Shown here one piece after another: positions 26,215 to 37,624 of a stretch of DNA of 64,000 bases. Origin of the DNA: Marinobacterium sediminicola. Lineage in GTDB: Bacteria > Pseudomonadota > Gammaproteobacteria > Pseudomonadales > Balneatricaceae. Positions within the stretch are counted from its first letter, which is position 1. Every line of letters starts with the position of its first letter. Under the pieces are notes generated by a model. It ran no database searches. It saw nothing but the letters and a program-made list of their open reading frames with translations, and was not told the DNA's origin. The stretch covers positions 1,488,001 through 1,552,000 of the forward strand of contig NZ_CP092123.1 in the NCBI RefSeq assembly GCF_022343685.1. Reading direction: 5' to 3'. The translations under genes were made by a program, and so were the position numbers.

Positions 26215-27417
26215 ATGTCCATCGATATCAAAGCGCCGACTTTCCCAGAATCCGTAGCGGACGGTACCGTTGCAACCTGGCACAAGCAGCCGGGTGAAGC
26301 CTGTTCAGCTGATGAGCTGATTGTTGACATTGAAACCGATAAGGTCGTTCTTGAAGTTGTTGCGCCGGCTGATGGCGTTATCAAGGAGATCGTCAAGGGT
26401 GAAGGCGATACTGTTCTGAGCGAAGAAGTAATTGCGATCTTCGAAGCGGGTGCTGCTGCCTCTGCACCGGCTGCTGCTCCGGCTGCTGAGGCCGCTGCCG
26501 CTCCGGCTGCTGAAGTGACTACTGACGCTGACAAGGTTGGCCCTGCGGCACGCAAGCTGATCGAAGAGAACGGTCTTGATGCTGCCCAGATTCCGGGCAC
26601 AGGCAAGAATGGTGGTATCACCAAGGAAGACGTCCAGAACTTCCTTAAGAATAAGCCTGCAGCTGCGCCTGCACCGGTTGCAGCTGCACCTGTTGTGAAC
26701 GTAGCCGCTGGTGAGCGTGTTGAGAAGCGCGTTCCGATGACCCGTCTGCGCGCAACTATCGCCAAGCGTCTGGTTGAAGCTCAGCAGAACGCTGCAATGC
26801 TGACGACTTACAATGAAGTCAATATGAAGCCGGTCATGGAGCTGCGTAAGCAGTACAAGGACCTGTTCGAGAAAGTACACGGCGGTACGCGCCTGGGCTT
26901 CATGTCCTTCTTCGTGAAGGCCGCTACTGAAGCTCTGAAGCGTTTCCCGGCTGTGAACGCCTCTATCGATGGTAACGATATGGTTTACCACGGTTATCAG
27001 GATATCGGTGTTGCTGTATCTACAGATCGTGGCCTGATGGTTCCGGTACTGCGTGATACCGACTCCATGAGCCTGGCAGAAGTTGAAGCTACCATCGCTG
27101 ACTTCGGTAAGCGTGGTCGTGAAGGTAAGCTGGGTATGGAAGACATGCAGGGCGGTACTTTCACCATTACCAATGGCGGTGTATTCGGTTCCCTGATGTC
27201 CACTCCGATCTTGAACCCGCCGCAGACTGCAATTCTGGGCATGCACAAGATCCAGGAGCGTCCGATGGCAGTCAATGGTCAGGTTGAAATCCTGCCGATG
27301 ATGTACCTCGCACTGTCATATGACCACCGTATGATTGATGGCAAAGAGGCGGTACAATTCCTCGTCACCATTAAGGATCTGCTGGAAGATCCGGCACGCA
27401 TGTTGCTGGATGTTTGA
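26215..27417 (+). CDS. sucB: Dihydrolipoyl succinyltransferase (E2 of 2-oxoglutarate dehydrogenase)
   Basis: The 400-residue protein has an N-terminal lipoyl domain with the lipoylated Lys in [11 protein letters not shown], an Ala/Pro linker ([17 protein letters not shown]), a peripheral subunit-binding domain ([31 protein letters not shown]), a second Ala/Pro linker, and the catalytic domain ending with the HxxxDG motif ([10 protein letters not shown]). It forms the core of the 2-oxoglutarate dehydrogenase complex, passing succinyl to CoA. Confidence 0.97.
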   Translation: MSIDIKAPTFPESVADGTVATWHKQPGEACSADELIVDIETDKVVLEVVAPADGVIKEIVKGEGDTVLSEEVIAIFEAGAAASAPAAAPAAEAAAAPAAEVTTDADKVGPAARKLIEENGLDAAQIPGTGKNGGITKEDVQNFLKNKPAAAPAPVAAAPVVNVAAGERVEKRVPMTRLRATIAKRLVEAQQNAAMLTTYNEVNMKPVMELRKQYKDLFEKVHGGTRLGFMSFFVKAATEALKRFPAVNASIDGNDMVYHGYQDIGVAVSTDRGLMVPVLRDTDSMSLAEVEATIADFGKRGREGKLGMEDMQGGTFTITNGGVFGSLMSTPILNPPQTAILGMHKIQERPMAVNGQVEILPMMYLALSYDHRMIDGKEAVQFLVTIKDLLEDPARMLLDV

Positions 27418-27441
27418 TCAGACCCACAATCGAGCGAGTGA

Positions 27442-28896
<1,455 letters not shown>

Positions 28897-28909
28897 CCTG
28901 AAGGGTTAG

Positions 28910-28940
28910 CCCGGTTGGTCGGAGACCCCGACTTGCCGGG
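28910..28940 (+). other. Nested hairpin between lpd and sucC
   Basis: The order CCCGG-TTG-GTCGG-AGACC-CCGAC-TTG-CCGGG is a two-part stem: inner GTCGG/CCGAC and outer CCCGG/CCGGG with symmetrical TTG internal loops. No T-run follows, so it is not a classical terminator; it may be an mRNA stability or processing element dividing the 3' part (sucCD) from sucAB-lpd. Confidence 0.45.
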
Positions 28941-29020
28941 TTCTGCAGAGCAAAAGGTGTGTCCTGCCTGTGCACTTTGGCAAGGGCACCTGTATAACCG
29001 AAAATACAACGGATTAGAGC

Positions 29021-30187
29021 ATGAACCTTCACGAGTACCAGGGCAAACAACTGTTTGCTGAATATGGTCTGCCGGTTTCCAAAGGGATTGCGGTAGATAC
29101 TCCGGAAGCGGCTGCTGAAGCGGCTGAAAAGATTGGCGGTGACAAGTGGGTTGTTAAAGCCCAGGTTCACGCCGGTGGCCGTGGCAAAGCGGGTGGTGTT
29201 AAGCTGGTAGACTCTCCGGCTGAAGCCCAGGCTTTCGCTGAAAAATGGCTGGGTCAGCGTCTGGTAACTTATCAGACAGACGCAAATGGTCAGCCGGTTT
29301 CCAAGATTCTGGTTGAAACCTGCACCGATATTGCTAACGAGCTTTACCTGGGTGCAGTTGTCGATCGCTCCAGCCGTCGTATCGTGTTCATGGCATCCAC
29401 CGAAGGTGGTGTCGAAATCGAGAAAGTTGCTGAAGAGACTCCTGAGAAGATCCTGAAAGCAACCATCGACCCGCTGACCGGTGCGCAGCCGTATCAGGGC
29501 CGCGAACTGGCGTTCCAGCTGGGCCTGCAGGGTGACCAGGTCAAGCAGTTCGTTAACATCTTCCTGGGTCTGGCGAAGATGTTCGAAGAAAAGGATCTGG
29601 CACTGCTGGAAATCAACCCGCTGGTCATCACCGACCAGGGTAACCTGCACTGTCTGGATGCCAAGGTCGTTATCGATGGTAACTCCGTATACCGTCACAA
29701 GGATCTGCAGGCTATGCACGATCCGTCTCAGGACGACGCTCGTGAAGCACGTGCTGCTGAATGGGATCTGAACTACGTTGCGCTGAACGGTACTATCGGT
29801 TGCATGGTTAACGGTGCGGGCCTGGCAATGGGCACCATGGACATCGTTTCCCTGCACGGTGGCTTCCCGGCCAACTTCCTGGACGTTGGCGGTGGCGCTA
29901 CCAAAGAGCGTGTAACCGAAGCGTTCAAAATCATCCTTGAAGATCAGAACGTTAAAGCGGTCCTGGTTAACATCTTCGGCGGTATCGTTCGCTGCGACCT
30001 GATTGCAGACGGTATCATCGGTGCGGTGAAAGAAGTAGGTGTAAACGTACCGGTTGTCGTACGTCTGGAAGGTAACAACGCTGAACTGGGTGCGCAGAAG
30101 CTGGCTGAGTCCGGTCTGGACATCATCGCAGCCACCAGCCTGACTGATGCTGCTCAGCAGGCAGTGAAAGCAGCGGAGGGTAAATAA
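29021..30187 (+). CDS. sucC: Succinyl-CoA synthetase, beta subunit (ADP/GDP-forming)
   Basis: The 388-residue protein carries the ATP-grasp fold ([41 protein letters not shown]) and the C-terminal ligase domain ([31 protein letters not shown]). With SucD it converts succinyl-CoA to succinate with nucleotide phosphorylation. The length matches E. coli SucC (388). It is 2 bp from sucD. Confidence 0.98.
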   Translation: MNLHEYQGKQLFAEYGLPVSKGIAVDTPEAAAEAAEKIGGDKWVVKAQVHAGGRGKAGGVKLVDSPAEAQAFAEKWLGQRLVTYQTDANGQPVSKILVETCTDIANELYLGAVVDRSSRRIVFMASTEGGVEIEKVAEETPEKILKATIDPLTGAQPYQGRELAFQLGLQGDQVKQFVNIFLGLAKMFEEKDLALLEINPLVITDQGNLHCLDAKVVIDGNSVYRHKDLQAMHDPSQDDAREARAAEWDLNYVALNGTIGCMVNGAGLAMGTMDIVSLHGGFPANFLDVGGGATKERVTEAFKIILEDQNVKAVLVNIFGGIVRCDLIADGIIGAVKEVGVNVPVVVRLEGNNAELGAQKLAESGLDIIAATSLTDAAQQAVKAAEGK

Positions 30188-30189
30188 TC

Positions 30190-31071
30190 ATGGCCATTCT
30201 GATCAACAAAGATACTAAAGTCATCTGTCAGGGCTTTACCGGTGGCCAGGGTACTTTCCACTCTGAGCAGGCGATTGCCTACGGTACCAAGATGGTCGGT
30301 GGTGTAACTCCGGGTAAGGGTGGTACTGAGCACCTGGGTCTGCCGGTGTTCAACACTGTTAAGGAAGCGGTAGAAGCGACTGGTGCTGAAGCGTCTGTTA
30401 TCTACGTACCGGCTCCGTTCTGCAAAGATTCCATCCTGGAAGCTGCTCATGCTGGCATCAAGCTGATCGTCTGCATCACCGAGCACATCCCTGTAATGGA
30501 TATGCTTCACTGCAAAGTCAAGTGTGATGAACTGGGTGTTCGCCTGATCGGCCCGAACTGCCCGGGCGTTATCACTCCGGGTGAGTGCAAGATCGGCATC
30601 ATGCCGGGTCACATTCACCTGCCGGGTAAAGTGGGTATCGTTTCTCGCTCCGGTACACTGACTTATGAAGCTGTTAAGCAGACTACTGATGCTGGTTTCG
30701 GTCAGTCTACCTGTGTTGGCATCGGTGGTGACCCGATCCCGGGCTCCAACTTCATCGACATTCTGGAAATGTTCCAGAACGATCCGCAGACTGAAGCGAT
30801 CGTAATGATCGGTGAAATCGGTGGTTCTGCCGAAGAAGAAGCAGCTGCTTACATCAAGGCAAACGTAACCAAGCCGGTTGTTTCCTACATCGCAGGTGTT
30901 ACTGCGCCTCCGGGCAAGCGCATGGGCCACGCTGGTGCGATCATTTCCGGTGGTAAGGGTACTGCGGACGAGAAGTTCGCTGCTCTGGAAGACGCTGGTG
31001 TGAAGACTGTTCGTTCCCTGGCTGACATCGGCAAAGCTCTGGCCGAAGTGACTGGTTGGGAAATGAAGTAA
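30190..31071 (+). CDS. sucD: Succinyl-CoA synthetase, alpha subunit
   Basis: The 293-residue protein has the CoA-binding fold ([30 protein letters not shown]), the second-domain motif [18 protein letters not shown] and the phosphorylated active-site histidine in [19 protein letters not shown]. It is coupled to sucC by a 2-bp gap, with the ribosome site (GGAGGG) inside the end of sucC. A strong terminator follows. Confidence 0.98.
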   Translation: MAILINKDTKVICQGFTGGQGTFHSEQAIAYGTKMVGGVTPGKGGTEHLGLPVFNTVKEAVEATGAEASVIYVPAPFCKDSILEAAHAGIKLIVCITEHIPVMDMLHCKVKCDELGVRLIGPNCPGVITPGECKIGIMPGHIHLPGKVGIVSRSGTLTYEAVKQTTDAGFGQSTCVGIGGDPIPGSNFIDILEMFQNDPQTEAIVMIGEIGGSAEEEAAAYIKANVTKPVVSYIAGVTAPPGKRMGHAGAIISGGKGTADEKFAALEDAGVKTVRSLADIGKALAEVTGWEMK

Positions 31072-31089
31072 GTTTCTTCTGATCCGTGA

Positions 31090-31117
31090 AAAAGGCAGCT
31101 TCGGCTGCCTTTTTTTG
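31090..31117 (+). terminator. Rho-independent terminator after sucD
   Basis: AAGGCAGC / GCTGCCTT with a TTCG tetraloop (31092-31111) is followed by seven T residues. It ends the sucAB-lpd-sucCD transcript. Confidence 0.93.
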
Positions 31118-31191
31118 TATCTGTCTCGGGTCTGATACCGGCATTCTGTTAGAATGTAGTTTTAGTGACCCGCCATCGACAGGTAACCCTC

Positions 31192-32568
31192 TTGAGTCAA
31201 CTGCCTTTCTCGCACCTTTCCCTGAAGTCTGAACTGCTGCGTAATCTGGAATCCCTTGAGTACCATTACATGACCCCGATCCAGCAGGACAGCCTGCCGG
31301 TCATTATCGAGGGGCGTGACCTGATTGCTCAGGGTAAGACCGGCTCCGGCAAAACCGCTGCTTTCGGGCTCGGTCTATTACAGGGGCTCGACAGCAGTCG
31401 TTTTCACGTACAGTCGCTTGTTCTCTGCCCGACACGTGAGCTTGCCGACCAGGTGGCGCAGGAGTTGCGTCGCCTGGCGCGTCAGATCTCCAACGTGAAG
31501 GTACTGACGCTATGTGGTGGTATGCCGCTTGGCCCTCAGATTGGTTCCCTCGAGCACGGCGCGCATATTGTCGTCGGCACACCCGGGCGTATTGAAGAGC
31601 ACCTGCGCAAGGGCACCCTTCAACTCAACCGCCTGCAGATACTGGTTCTGGATGAAGCCGATCGAATGCTGGAAATGGGCTTCCAGGACGCAGTTGATGC
31701 CATTGTCGCGGCGACACCGGAGCTGCGACAGACGCTTCTGTTCAGCGCCACCTACCCGCAATCGATAGAAGCCATTGCAGCGCGAATCATGCGTGAGCCG
31801 GTGAAAGTTGAGGTCGAGGCGCTGCACAAGAACACCAGTATCGAACAGCACTTCCATTCGGTTGAGGATGAGCAGCGTGACGATGCGGTGACCCGGTTGA
31901 TTTTCCATTATCGTCCCGTTTCTGCCGTTGTTTTCTGCAACACCAAGCAGGAGGTACGCGATCTGGAAGGTTATCTGCAGCAGTCTGGTATTGCGGCGGT
32001 CGCGCTGCACGGTGATCTCGATCAGCGTCAACGTGACCAGACGCTGGTGCGTTTTGCCAACCAAAGTTCATCGGTACTTGTTGCGACCGATGTGGCGGCT
32101 CGTGGCCTGGATATCGAGGGTCTGGACTTGGTTATCAACCACCGCCCCTCCAAGGAAGCCCAGGTGCATGTGCATCGTATCGGACGTACTGGGCGTGCCG
32201 GCCAGAGCGGTGTGGCGGTGACACTGTTCAACGAGCGTGAACGCTTCAAGTTGGCGGCGGTCGAGGCGCAGATGGACATGATCATTACGCCGACTGCCTT
32301 GCCCAAGGGAAGTGCTGCCACTGACTATCGGCCACCCATGGCGACACTACAGCTGGATGTCGGTAAGAAGCAAAAGATACGCCCGGGTGATGTATTGGGT
32401 GCGCTGACCAAGGGGGGCGAGTTGACAGGGGATCAGGTCGGCAAGATTCGTGTGTTTGATTTCTGTACCTATGTGGCGGTCAGTCGGCCAATAGCACGCG
32501 AGGCCGTGAGCCTTCTATCAAAAGGGAAGGTCAAGGGACGCAGCTGTCGCGTGCGTCAGCTGCGCTGA
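31192..32568 (+). CDS. dbpA: ATP-dependent RNA helicase DbpA
   Basis: The 458-residue DEAD-box helicase unwinds 23S rRNA during late 50S assembly. It has the Q motif (MTPIQQDSLP), Walker A AQGKTGSGKT, DEAD (VLDEADRML), SAT (LFSATYP), and motif VI (HRIGRTGRAG). The C-terminal RNA-binding domain (KKQKIRPGDVLGALTKGGELTGDQVGKIRVFDF) targets 23S helix 92 and is diagnostic of DbpA. I took the TTG at 31192 because it follows AGGT and gives a protein of the E. coli length; a GTG at 31165 would add 9 residues. Confidence 0.93.
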   Translation: MSQLPFSHLSLKSELLRNLESLEYHYMTPIQQDSLPVIIEGRDLIAQGKTGSGKTAAFGLGLLQGLDSSRFHVQSLVLCPTRELADQVAQELRRLARQISNVKVLTLCGGMPLGPQIGSLEHGAHIVVGTPGRIEEHLRKGTLQLNRLQILVLDEADRMLEMGFQDAVDAIVAATPELRQTLLFSATYPQSIEAIAARIMREPVKVEVEALHKNTSIEQHFHSVEDEQRDDAVTRLIFHYRPVSAVVFCNTKQEVRDLEGYLQQSGIAAVALHGDLDQRQRDQTLVRFANQSSSVLVATDVAARGLDIEGLDLVINHRPSKEAQVHVHRIGRTGRAGQSGVAVTLFNERERFKLAAVEAQMDMIITPTALPKGSAATDYRPPMATLQLDVGKKQKIRPGDVLGALTKGGELTGDQVGKIRVFDFCTYVAVSRPIAREAVSLLSKGKVKGRSCRVRQLR

Positions 32569-32577
32569 GGGATGGTG

Positions 32578-33033
32578 ATGAAGATCTGGGTTGATGCAGA
32601 TGCCTGTCCGGTGGTGATCAAGGAGATCCTGTTTCGTGCGGCCGAGCGCAGCGGGCTTGAGTTAACGCTGATTGCAAACCAGCCCCTCAGGGTGCCACCT
32701 GCTGCCAATATTCGGTCAGTTCAGGTTGCCGCCGGCTTTGATGTTGCCGACCATGAAATCGTTCGTAGAGCTCAAGCGGGGGATCTGGTGATTACGGCCG
32801 ATATACCGCTGGCGGCTGAGGTCCTGGAAAAGGGGGCTATGGCCTTGACGCCTCGTGGAGAGCGCTTCACTGCGGAAAATATTCGGGCACGACTTAATAT
32901 CCGTGACTTCATGGAAACTCTGCGTGCCAGCGGCATACAGAGTGGTGGGCCTGCTGCCTTGAATCATGCGGACAGACAGCAGTTTGCCAATCAGCTGGAT
33001 CGACTCATCACCAGGGCGCTCAAGGCGAAATAA
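32578..33033 (+). CDS. YaiI/YqxD-family (UPF0178) protein
   Basis: The 151-residue protein has the conserved acidic start [16 protein letters not shown] and, further on, [15 protein letters not shown] and [15 protein letters not shown], the hallmark segments of UPF0178, whose PIN-like fold suggests nuclease activity that has not been shown. I chose the ATG at 32578 after GAGGG; the frame is also open to 32572. It lies 9 bp after dbpA and may be co-transcribed. Confidence 0.88.
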   Translation: MKIWVDADACPVVIKEILFRAAERSGLELTLIANQPLRVPPAANIRSVQVAAGFDVADHEIVRRAQAGDLVITADIPLAAEVLEKGAMALTPRGERFTAENIRARLNIRDFMETLRASGIQSGGPAALNHADRQQFANQLDRLITRALKAK

Positions 33034-33038
33034 TCCGG

Positions 33039-33362
33039 TTAGCTCAGTTTGTGGGCCGCCAGTTCGATCAGTGTAATGTCGCGTCCTACCATATCAACTG
33101 TACCGGGGTAGCGTTCATCTCCGGTCGATGTGAAATAGAACTGGTAGCGGCGTGCCATCACCAGCGTGCCGCTCTTGGCCGAACGGATCGGCTTTATGCT
33201 CTTCAGCGCGATATTTTGATCCAGAAGCTGTACATCGTGTTGTTCACAGTATCGCTGGACCTTCAGTGTCGCATGCTCCCGCAGTTTAAGGTTATGCCAC
33301 CAGGTCAGGCATGCCAGCGCCGTCATCGCCAGCCAGAAAAGGTCTGATAATTCAATCCACAT
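33039..33362 (-). CDS. DUF3301 family membrane-anchored protein
   Basis: The 107-residue protein has one N-terminal transmembrane helix (LFWLAMTALACLTWW) followed by a short cytoplasmic domain with ATLKVQRYCEQHDVQLLDQ and YQFYFTSTGDERYPGTV, matching the uncharacterised DUF3301 family of gammaproteobacteria. I use the ATG at 33362, which has a clear GGAG 6 bp upstream; the longer frame to 33407 lacks such a site. It converges on the UPF0178 gene. Function unknown. Confidence 0.85.
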   Translation of the reverse strand: MWIELSDLFWLAMTALACLTWWHNLKLREHATLKVQRYCEQHDVQLLDQNIALKSIKPIRSAKSGTLVMARRYQFYFTSTGDERYPGTVDMVGRDITLIELAAHKLS

Positions 33363-33486
33363 CACTTGCTCCTTACTCAGCCGCAAGCTTATCAGTATGG
33401 CCATCAAAAATAACCCTGCACTTTAGGGGCTGTAAATACCTGATTAAAATGCTAGGTTATAAGGCGTTGAATGAGGAGAAATGTGG

Positions 33487-34962
33487 ATGTGTGCTGCTCG
33501 AAGTCTGGACTCGCTGAATTTTGATAACAGCTATGCTCGCTTGCCGGAGCACTGGTTTCAGCGCAGAAAGGTGCAGCCCCTGAAACACGGTCATTTGATC
33601 GCCTTCAGTCCTGAAGTGGCACGTCTTCTGGATCTGGACCCTTGTAGCATCAACTCTGATCAGCTTGTCTCTTACTCTGAAGGCACTGCGCACTGGCCCG
33701 GGGTTGATCCACTTGCGATGAAATACACCGGTCACCAGTTTGGTGTTTACAACCCAGACTTGGGTGACGGTCGAGGCTTGCTATTGGGTGAGGTTGTTAA
33801 TGGCCGGGGGGTACGCTACGACTTGCATCTGAAAGGGGCCGGCAAAACGGCATTTTCCCGTTTTGGCGATGGACGTGCCGTCCTGCGGTCCAGCATTCGT
33901 GAATACCTTGCGGGGGAGGCGATGTCAGGCCTGGGCATCCCGACGACTCGGGCGCTATGCCTGTTCGGCAGTGAGCAGCATACGATGCGTAATGGCATGG
34001 AGCCCTGTGCCATGCTGTTGAGGGTCTCTCCCTGCCATATCCGTTTCGGTCACTTTGAATACTTCTTTTATTCCGGGCAGCATGAGGATCTGCGCAAGCT
34101 GGCAGATTACTGTCTGGGCCGCTTTTTTCCTCATCTTACTGAGTCTGACCAGCCTTACAGGGCAATGTATCGTGAAGTACTCGAGAGAACTGCACGTCTG
34201 GTCGCCAGCTGGCAAGCCTATGGCTTCGTACATGGGGTGCTCAATACTGACAATATGTCTTTGATCGGAGAGACATTTGATTATGGTCCCTATACTTTTC
34301 TCGACCATTATGAGCCGCATCATGTAGCCAATAAGAATGATCACGAGGCCCGTTATGCCTTCAGCAAGCAGCCTTCGATTGTGCTCTGGAACCTGGCGGC
34401 ACTGGCACAAGCCATGTTGCCGCTGGTTGAACGAGCAGATCTAGAAACCGAGCTGGATCGCTTCGATGGCGTATATCAGGCTCACTACCTGGAGAGGATG
34501 AAGGCTCGCCTTGGGTTGCTTTCAGTTGAACCGAGTGACGGGCAACTTATCAAGGACCTTGAGTCTATTTGGAGAGAGCAGCATATCGACCATAACCGTT
34601 TTCTGCGAGCACTGACAGAATGGCAATTGGCTGGCGATGCTCAGTATCGTGAGTTGCTGGCGTTCTGCTCCCGCCCCCAGGCCCTGGTCGACTGGCTTGA
34701 GCGCTACCGCCTTAGAACTGAAGAAGAAGCGTCAAGTCCGCCAATTCGCAGGCAGCAGATGCGCTCGGTCAATCCCCGTTTTATTCTGCGCAACTATATG
34801 GCGGAGGAAGCGATCCGCGAGGCGCATCAGGGCGATTATCGACCGCTGCAGGACCTGCTGCCCTTGCTGCGCCACCCCTCCGATCAGCATCCGGGGTTTG
34901 AGCGTTATGCAGGGCCTCGACCCGAATGGGCTGAGGCACTTTTTCTCACTTGCTCATCATGA
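33487..34962 (+). CDS. selO: SelO/YdiU protein adenylyltransferase
   Basis: The 491-residue pseudokinase-fold enzyme transfers AMP from ATP to serine, threonine or tyrosine residues of target proteins, in E. coli including glutathionylation-related redox targets. Visible signatures are YTGHQFGVYNPDLGDGRGLLLGE, LHLKGAGKTAFSRFGDGRAVLRSSIREYLAGEAM, HGVLNTDNMSLIG and the DYGP metal-binding region. The C-terminus ends in CSS; eukaryotic SelO has selenocysteine at the equivalent position, and bacteria have Cys. I use the ATG at 33487 with GAGGAG 8 bp upstream; the ATG at 33481 is too close. Confidence 0.95.
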   Translation: MCAARSLDSLNFDNSYARLPEHWFQRRKVQPLKHGHLIAFSPEVARLLDLDPCSINSDQLVSYSEGTAHWPGVDPLAMKYTGHQFGVYNPDLGDGRGLLLGEVVNGRGVRYDLHLKGAGKTAFSRFGDGRAVLRSSIREYLAGEAMSGLGIPTTRALCLFGSEQHTMRNGMEPCAMLLRVSPCHIRFGHFEYFFYSGQHEDLRKLADYCLGRFFPHLTESDQPYRAMYREVLERTARLVASWQAYGFVHGVLNTDNMSLIGETFDYGPYTFLDHYEPHHVANKNDHEARYAFSKQPSIVLWNLAALAQAMLPLVERADLETELDRFDGVYQAHYLERMKARLGLLSVEPSDGQLIKDLESIWREQHIDHNRFLRALTEWQLAGDAQYRELLAFCSRPQALVDWLERYRLRTEEEASSPPIRRQQMRSVNPRFILRNYMAEEAIREAHQGDYRPLQDLLPLLRHPSDQHPGFERYAGPRPEWAEALFLTCSS

Positions 34963-34971
34963 TTGAATGGC

Positions 34972-35844
34972 TCAGTGCTGACTTTTCAGCCTTGAGCCAA
35001 TCCATACGGATCCAACACCGCCCAGGACGACAAGCGCAATCCCGGCCCAGGTACTTGCAAGGGGTACCTGGTCCCAGATCATCCAACCCCAGAGTCCCGT
35101 GAAAACCACACCCAAATAGCTTAAGGGGGCGATTACGGATGCCGGCGCATTGCTGTATGACCGTGTGTACAGCCACATTGTCAGCCAGATGGAACCTGCA
35201 ATGAGCAAAATGTAGGGCAAGGTGGACAGGTGTACAGGTTGCCAATTGCAGGCAGCGAGGGGAAGTCCTGCAAGAGCTGAGATGAGGAAATAGTAAAACA
35301 GGATGCGATTAACCGGCTCCGTTTGCGTCAGTTCGCGTGTGGTTACGATTGACCCTGCAAGCGCCAATGCCGAGATGAACCCAACCAGGTGCCAGCTACT
35401 TAACCCTTCGCCTTCCGGCTGCATGATGAGGCCGACACCGATGAAGCCCAGTATCAGGGGCAACCAGCTCATCCAGTGCAATCCAACTCTGTGCCACATC
35501 AGCAGCAACAGCGGCACGCACAGGGGGGCGGAGTTGCGCAGCAAGGCGGCATCAACCAGCGGAATCTTCTCCAGTGCCAGATAGTAGGCATAGAAACAGC
35601 CCCAGCCGCTCAGACCTCGGATCAGATGTAGCCATGGCCGTCGGGTATGCAGAGCCTGCAGGCCGCTCTGCTTAAGCCAGGGGAGCATGACAAGTACACA
35701 TAGCAGGTACTGAAAGAATACGATCATCTCGATGCTGATCATGACGGCAGTCAACTTGATCAGTACAGCGGCCATGCTCATGACGATTGTTGTGGCAAGG
35801 GCATAACCTGCACCGGCCGAAAGGTTGTAACTGCTTGAAGACAC
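34972..35844 (-). CDS. DMT-superfamily (EamA) transporter
   Basis: The 290-residue protein has about ten transmembrane helices in two similar halves (each an EamA repeat): AGYALATTIVMSMAAVLIKL and LIMQPEGEGLSSWHLVGF mark the halves, with a basic C-terminus (IGSRLKSQH). Such drug/metabolite transporters export amino acids, nucleosides or related compounds; I cannot assign the substrate. It converges on selO (10-bp gap). Confidence 0.86.
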   Translation of the reverse strand: MSSSSYNLSAGAGYALATTIVMSMAAVLIKLTAVMISIEMIVFFQYLLCVLVMLPWLKQSGLQALHTRRPWLHLIRGLSGWGCFYAYYLALEKIPLVDAALLRNSAPLCVPLLLLMWHRVGLHWMSWLPLILGFIGVGLIMQPEGEGLSSWHLVGFISALALAGSIVTTRELTQTEPVNRILFYYFLISALAGLPLAACNWQPVHLSTLPYILLIAGSIWLTMWLYTRSYSNAPASVIAPLSYLGVVFTGLWGWMIWDQVPLASTWAGIALVVLGGVGSVWIGSRLKSQH

Positions 35845-35899
35845 TGGAACTTAATCCCTGTAGATTATTGTCATACGGACCTGGTGACCGGAGTTTTCA

Positions 35900-36616
35900 A
35901 TGGAAAAAATGCTGTTGCTGATAGAAAGCAACTGGGCTAACGCACTGGCGTTGGGATGGTTTCTGCTCTGCTTTCGTGGCTATATGTACTATGCCACCTA
36001 TAAGAGCCACAGAACCCCCTGCCTGGTGAGTATGCTGCATCTGTACCGCACCGAATGGATGCAGAGGATGTTATCACGCGAAGTACGTATCGCAGATACT
36101 ACGGCGATTGCCAATCTTGAGCGCAGTGTTGCTTTCTTCGCATCCACGACCATTCTGGTGCTTGCCGGCCTGATGACGGTGATGAGCTCGACCGAGAAGG
36201 CAATCAACCTTGTGGAAGACCTGCCTTTCGTTGTAGTGGCAACCAAGCAGGAATGGGAGCTGAAGTTACTGGTACTGGTTGTTCTGTTTATTTATGCCTT
36301 CTTCAAGTTTACCTGGAGTCTGCGTCAGTACGGTTTTGTCTCCGTGATGATCGGTGGCGCTCCCTTGCCCGCCGAGAACCCTTCGGCCGCCCAGCTGAAG
36401 GCCCACGCTGAACGCATCGCCAAAATGGCATCGATGGCTGCGCATAATTTCAATCTGGGCCTGCGTACCTATTATTTCAGCATTGCCGTATTGGGCTGGT
36501 TCATCAATCCATGGGTATTCATGCTGTTGGCCTTTACGGTGGTGGTTGTGCTCTATCGACGTGAATTTACCTCGTCTACGCTCAAAACACTGATGATGAG
36601 CTCGGGAAGTGACTGA
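35900..36616 (+). CDS. DUF599 family membrane protein
   Basis: The 238-residue protein has four to five hydrophobic helices (ANALALGWFLLCFRGYMYY, VAFFASTTILVLAGLMTV, LLVLVVLFIYAFFKF, IAVLGWFINPWVFMLLAFTVVVVL) and the charged, His-rich cytoplasmic loop typical of DUF599 (LHLYRTEWMQRML, AERIAKMASMAAHNFNLGLRTYYF). The family is widespread and unstudied. It is 2 bp before the first thioesterase gene, and the three genes form one operon. Confidence 0.85.
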   Translation: MEKMLLLIESNWANALALGWFLLCFRGYMYYATYKSHRTPCLVSMLHLYRTEWMQRMLSREVRIADTTAIANLERSVAFFASTTILVLAGLMTVMSSTEKAINLVEDLPFVVVATKQEWELKLLVLVVLFIYAFFKFTWSLRQYGFVSVMIGGAPLPAENPSAAQLKAHAERIAKMASMAAHNFNLGLRTYYFSIAVLGWFINPWVFMLLAFTVVVVLYRREFTSSTLKTLMMSSGSD

Positions 36617-36618
36617 TC

Positions 36619-37104
36619 ATGAAAAAGAATGATTTCGGCGCACGCTGTATGCGTTTTCTGGATGCGCAACCGCATATGCGCAAACTGGGTATCCGTCTGA
36701 TCAGTGCCGAGAAAAGCAAGGTGACGCTTGTGCTTCCGGTTCAGTCGCAGTTGCTTACGGAAGGGATCGACACCTATTTCCATGGTGGTGTGTTAACGAC
36801 TCTGGTCGATGCTGCCAGCAGCGTATCGACGCTGTGCGCACTGGAGCAGTTCGAGCTCTGCCCAACGCTTGACCTTCGGATTGATCATATGCGCACACCG
36901 GTACAGAGCGAGTCGCTATTTGTATCCGCAGAATGCTATCGGGTGACCCGCAGTGTGCTGTTCACGCGCGCGTCAGTGTTTCAGGACGATCCCGATCGCC
37001 CGGTTGCCTATGCGATCGCCACCTTTATGCGCCCCGAGGGCGGTGTAACTGATTCGGCATTCAGAGCCATGATTGAAGGAGCTTCGGATGCAACAACTGC
37101 TTGA
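36619..37104 (+). CDS. PaaI-type hotdog thioesterase 1
   Basis: The 161-residue hotdog-fold protein has the HGGVLTTLVDAASS helix with the conserved Asp, and DLRIDHMRTPVQSESLFV, typical of PaaI-family acyl-CoA thioesterases. The hotdog strand order and length fit, while its catalytic substrate is unknown. It overlaps the next, related gene by 17 bp, so the two may form a heterodimer or arise by duplication. Confidence 0.83.
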   Translation: MKKNDFGARCMRFLDAQPHMRKLGIRLISAEKSKVTLVLPVQSQLLTEGIDTYFHGGVLTTLVDAASSVSTLCALEQFELCPTLDLRIDHMRTPVQSESLFVSAECYRVTRSVLFTRASVFQDDPDRPVAYAIATFMRPEGGVTDSAFRAMIEGASDATTA

Positions 37105-37549
37105 ACTGGTCAAACAAGCTCATGCCAGCGGCGACTACCAGCCGCTGGTCGATCTGATTCCTTACGCCCAGGTGCTGGGCGTCAAGTGTGAGTGTTATGG
37201 CGAGGAGATAATCTTCCGGCTGCCATCCAATCCGGACAACATTGGCAACCCGACGATTCCTGCGATTCATGGCGGCGTTATTGCGTCTTTCATGGAATTG
37301 ACAGCACTGTTCCAGCTTACCTTGCAGTTGCCGCAACCAGGGTTGGCCAAGATTATCGATTTCTCGGTGGACTATATGCGATCCGGCCTGGACAGGGATA
37401 CTTTTGCCATCTGTCAGATCAGTCGTCAGGGGCGTCGGGTCGGTAATTGCTCAGTGGTCGCCTGGCAGGAGCGTAAGAGCAAGCCGATCGCTCAGGCGCG
37501 TGCGCATTTTCTGCTGGATACTCGTGTAACGGCAGAAATCGAAGACTAA
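37088..37549 (+). CDS. PaaI-type hotdog thioesterase 2
   Basis: The 153-residue protein has the hotdog signature HGGVIASFMELTALFQL and FSVDYMRSGLDRDTFAICQISRQGRRVGNCSVVAW. In position of the usual catalytic Asp there is Glu (FMELT). I use the ATG at 37088 with AAGGAG 6 bp upstream; a TTG at 37073 is also open. Together with the first thioesterase it follows a DUF599 gene, an arrangement I cannot connect to a known pathway. Confidence 0.83.
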   Translation: MQQLLELVKQAHASGDYQPLVDLIPYAQVLGVKCECYGEEIIFRLPSNPDNIGNPTIPAIHGGVIASFMELTALFQLTLQLPQPGLAKIIDFSVDYMRSGLDRDTFAICQISRQGRRVGNCSVVAWQERKSKPIAQARAHFLLDTRVTAEIED

Positions 37550-37624
37550 GCCCTTGAAAAAACAATCAGCACCCCTATATCAGGGAAGGTTGATAGTTTG
37601 CTTTCGGAGGTAGGTAAGCCCGCC

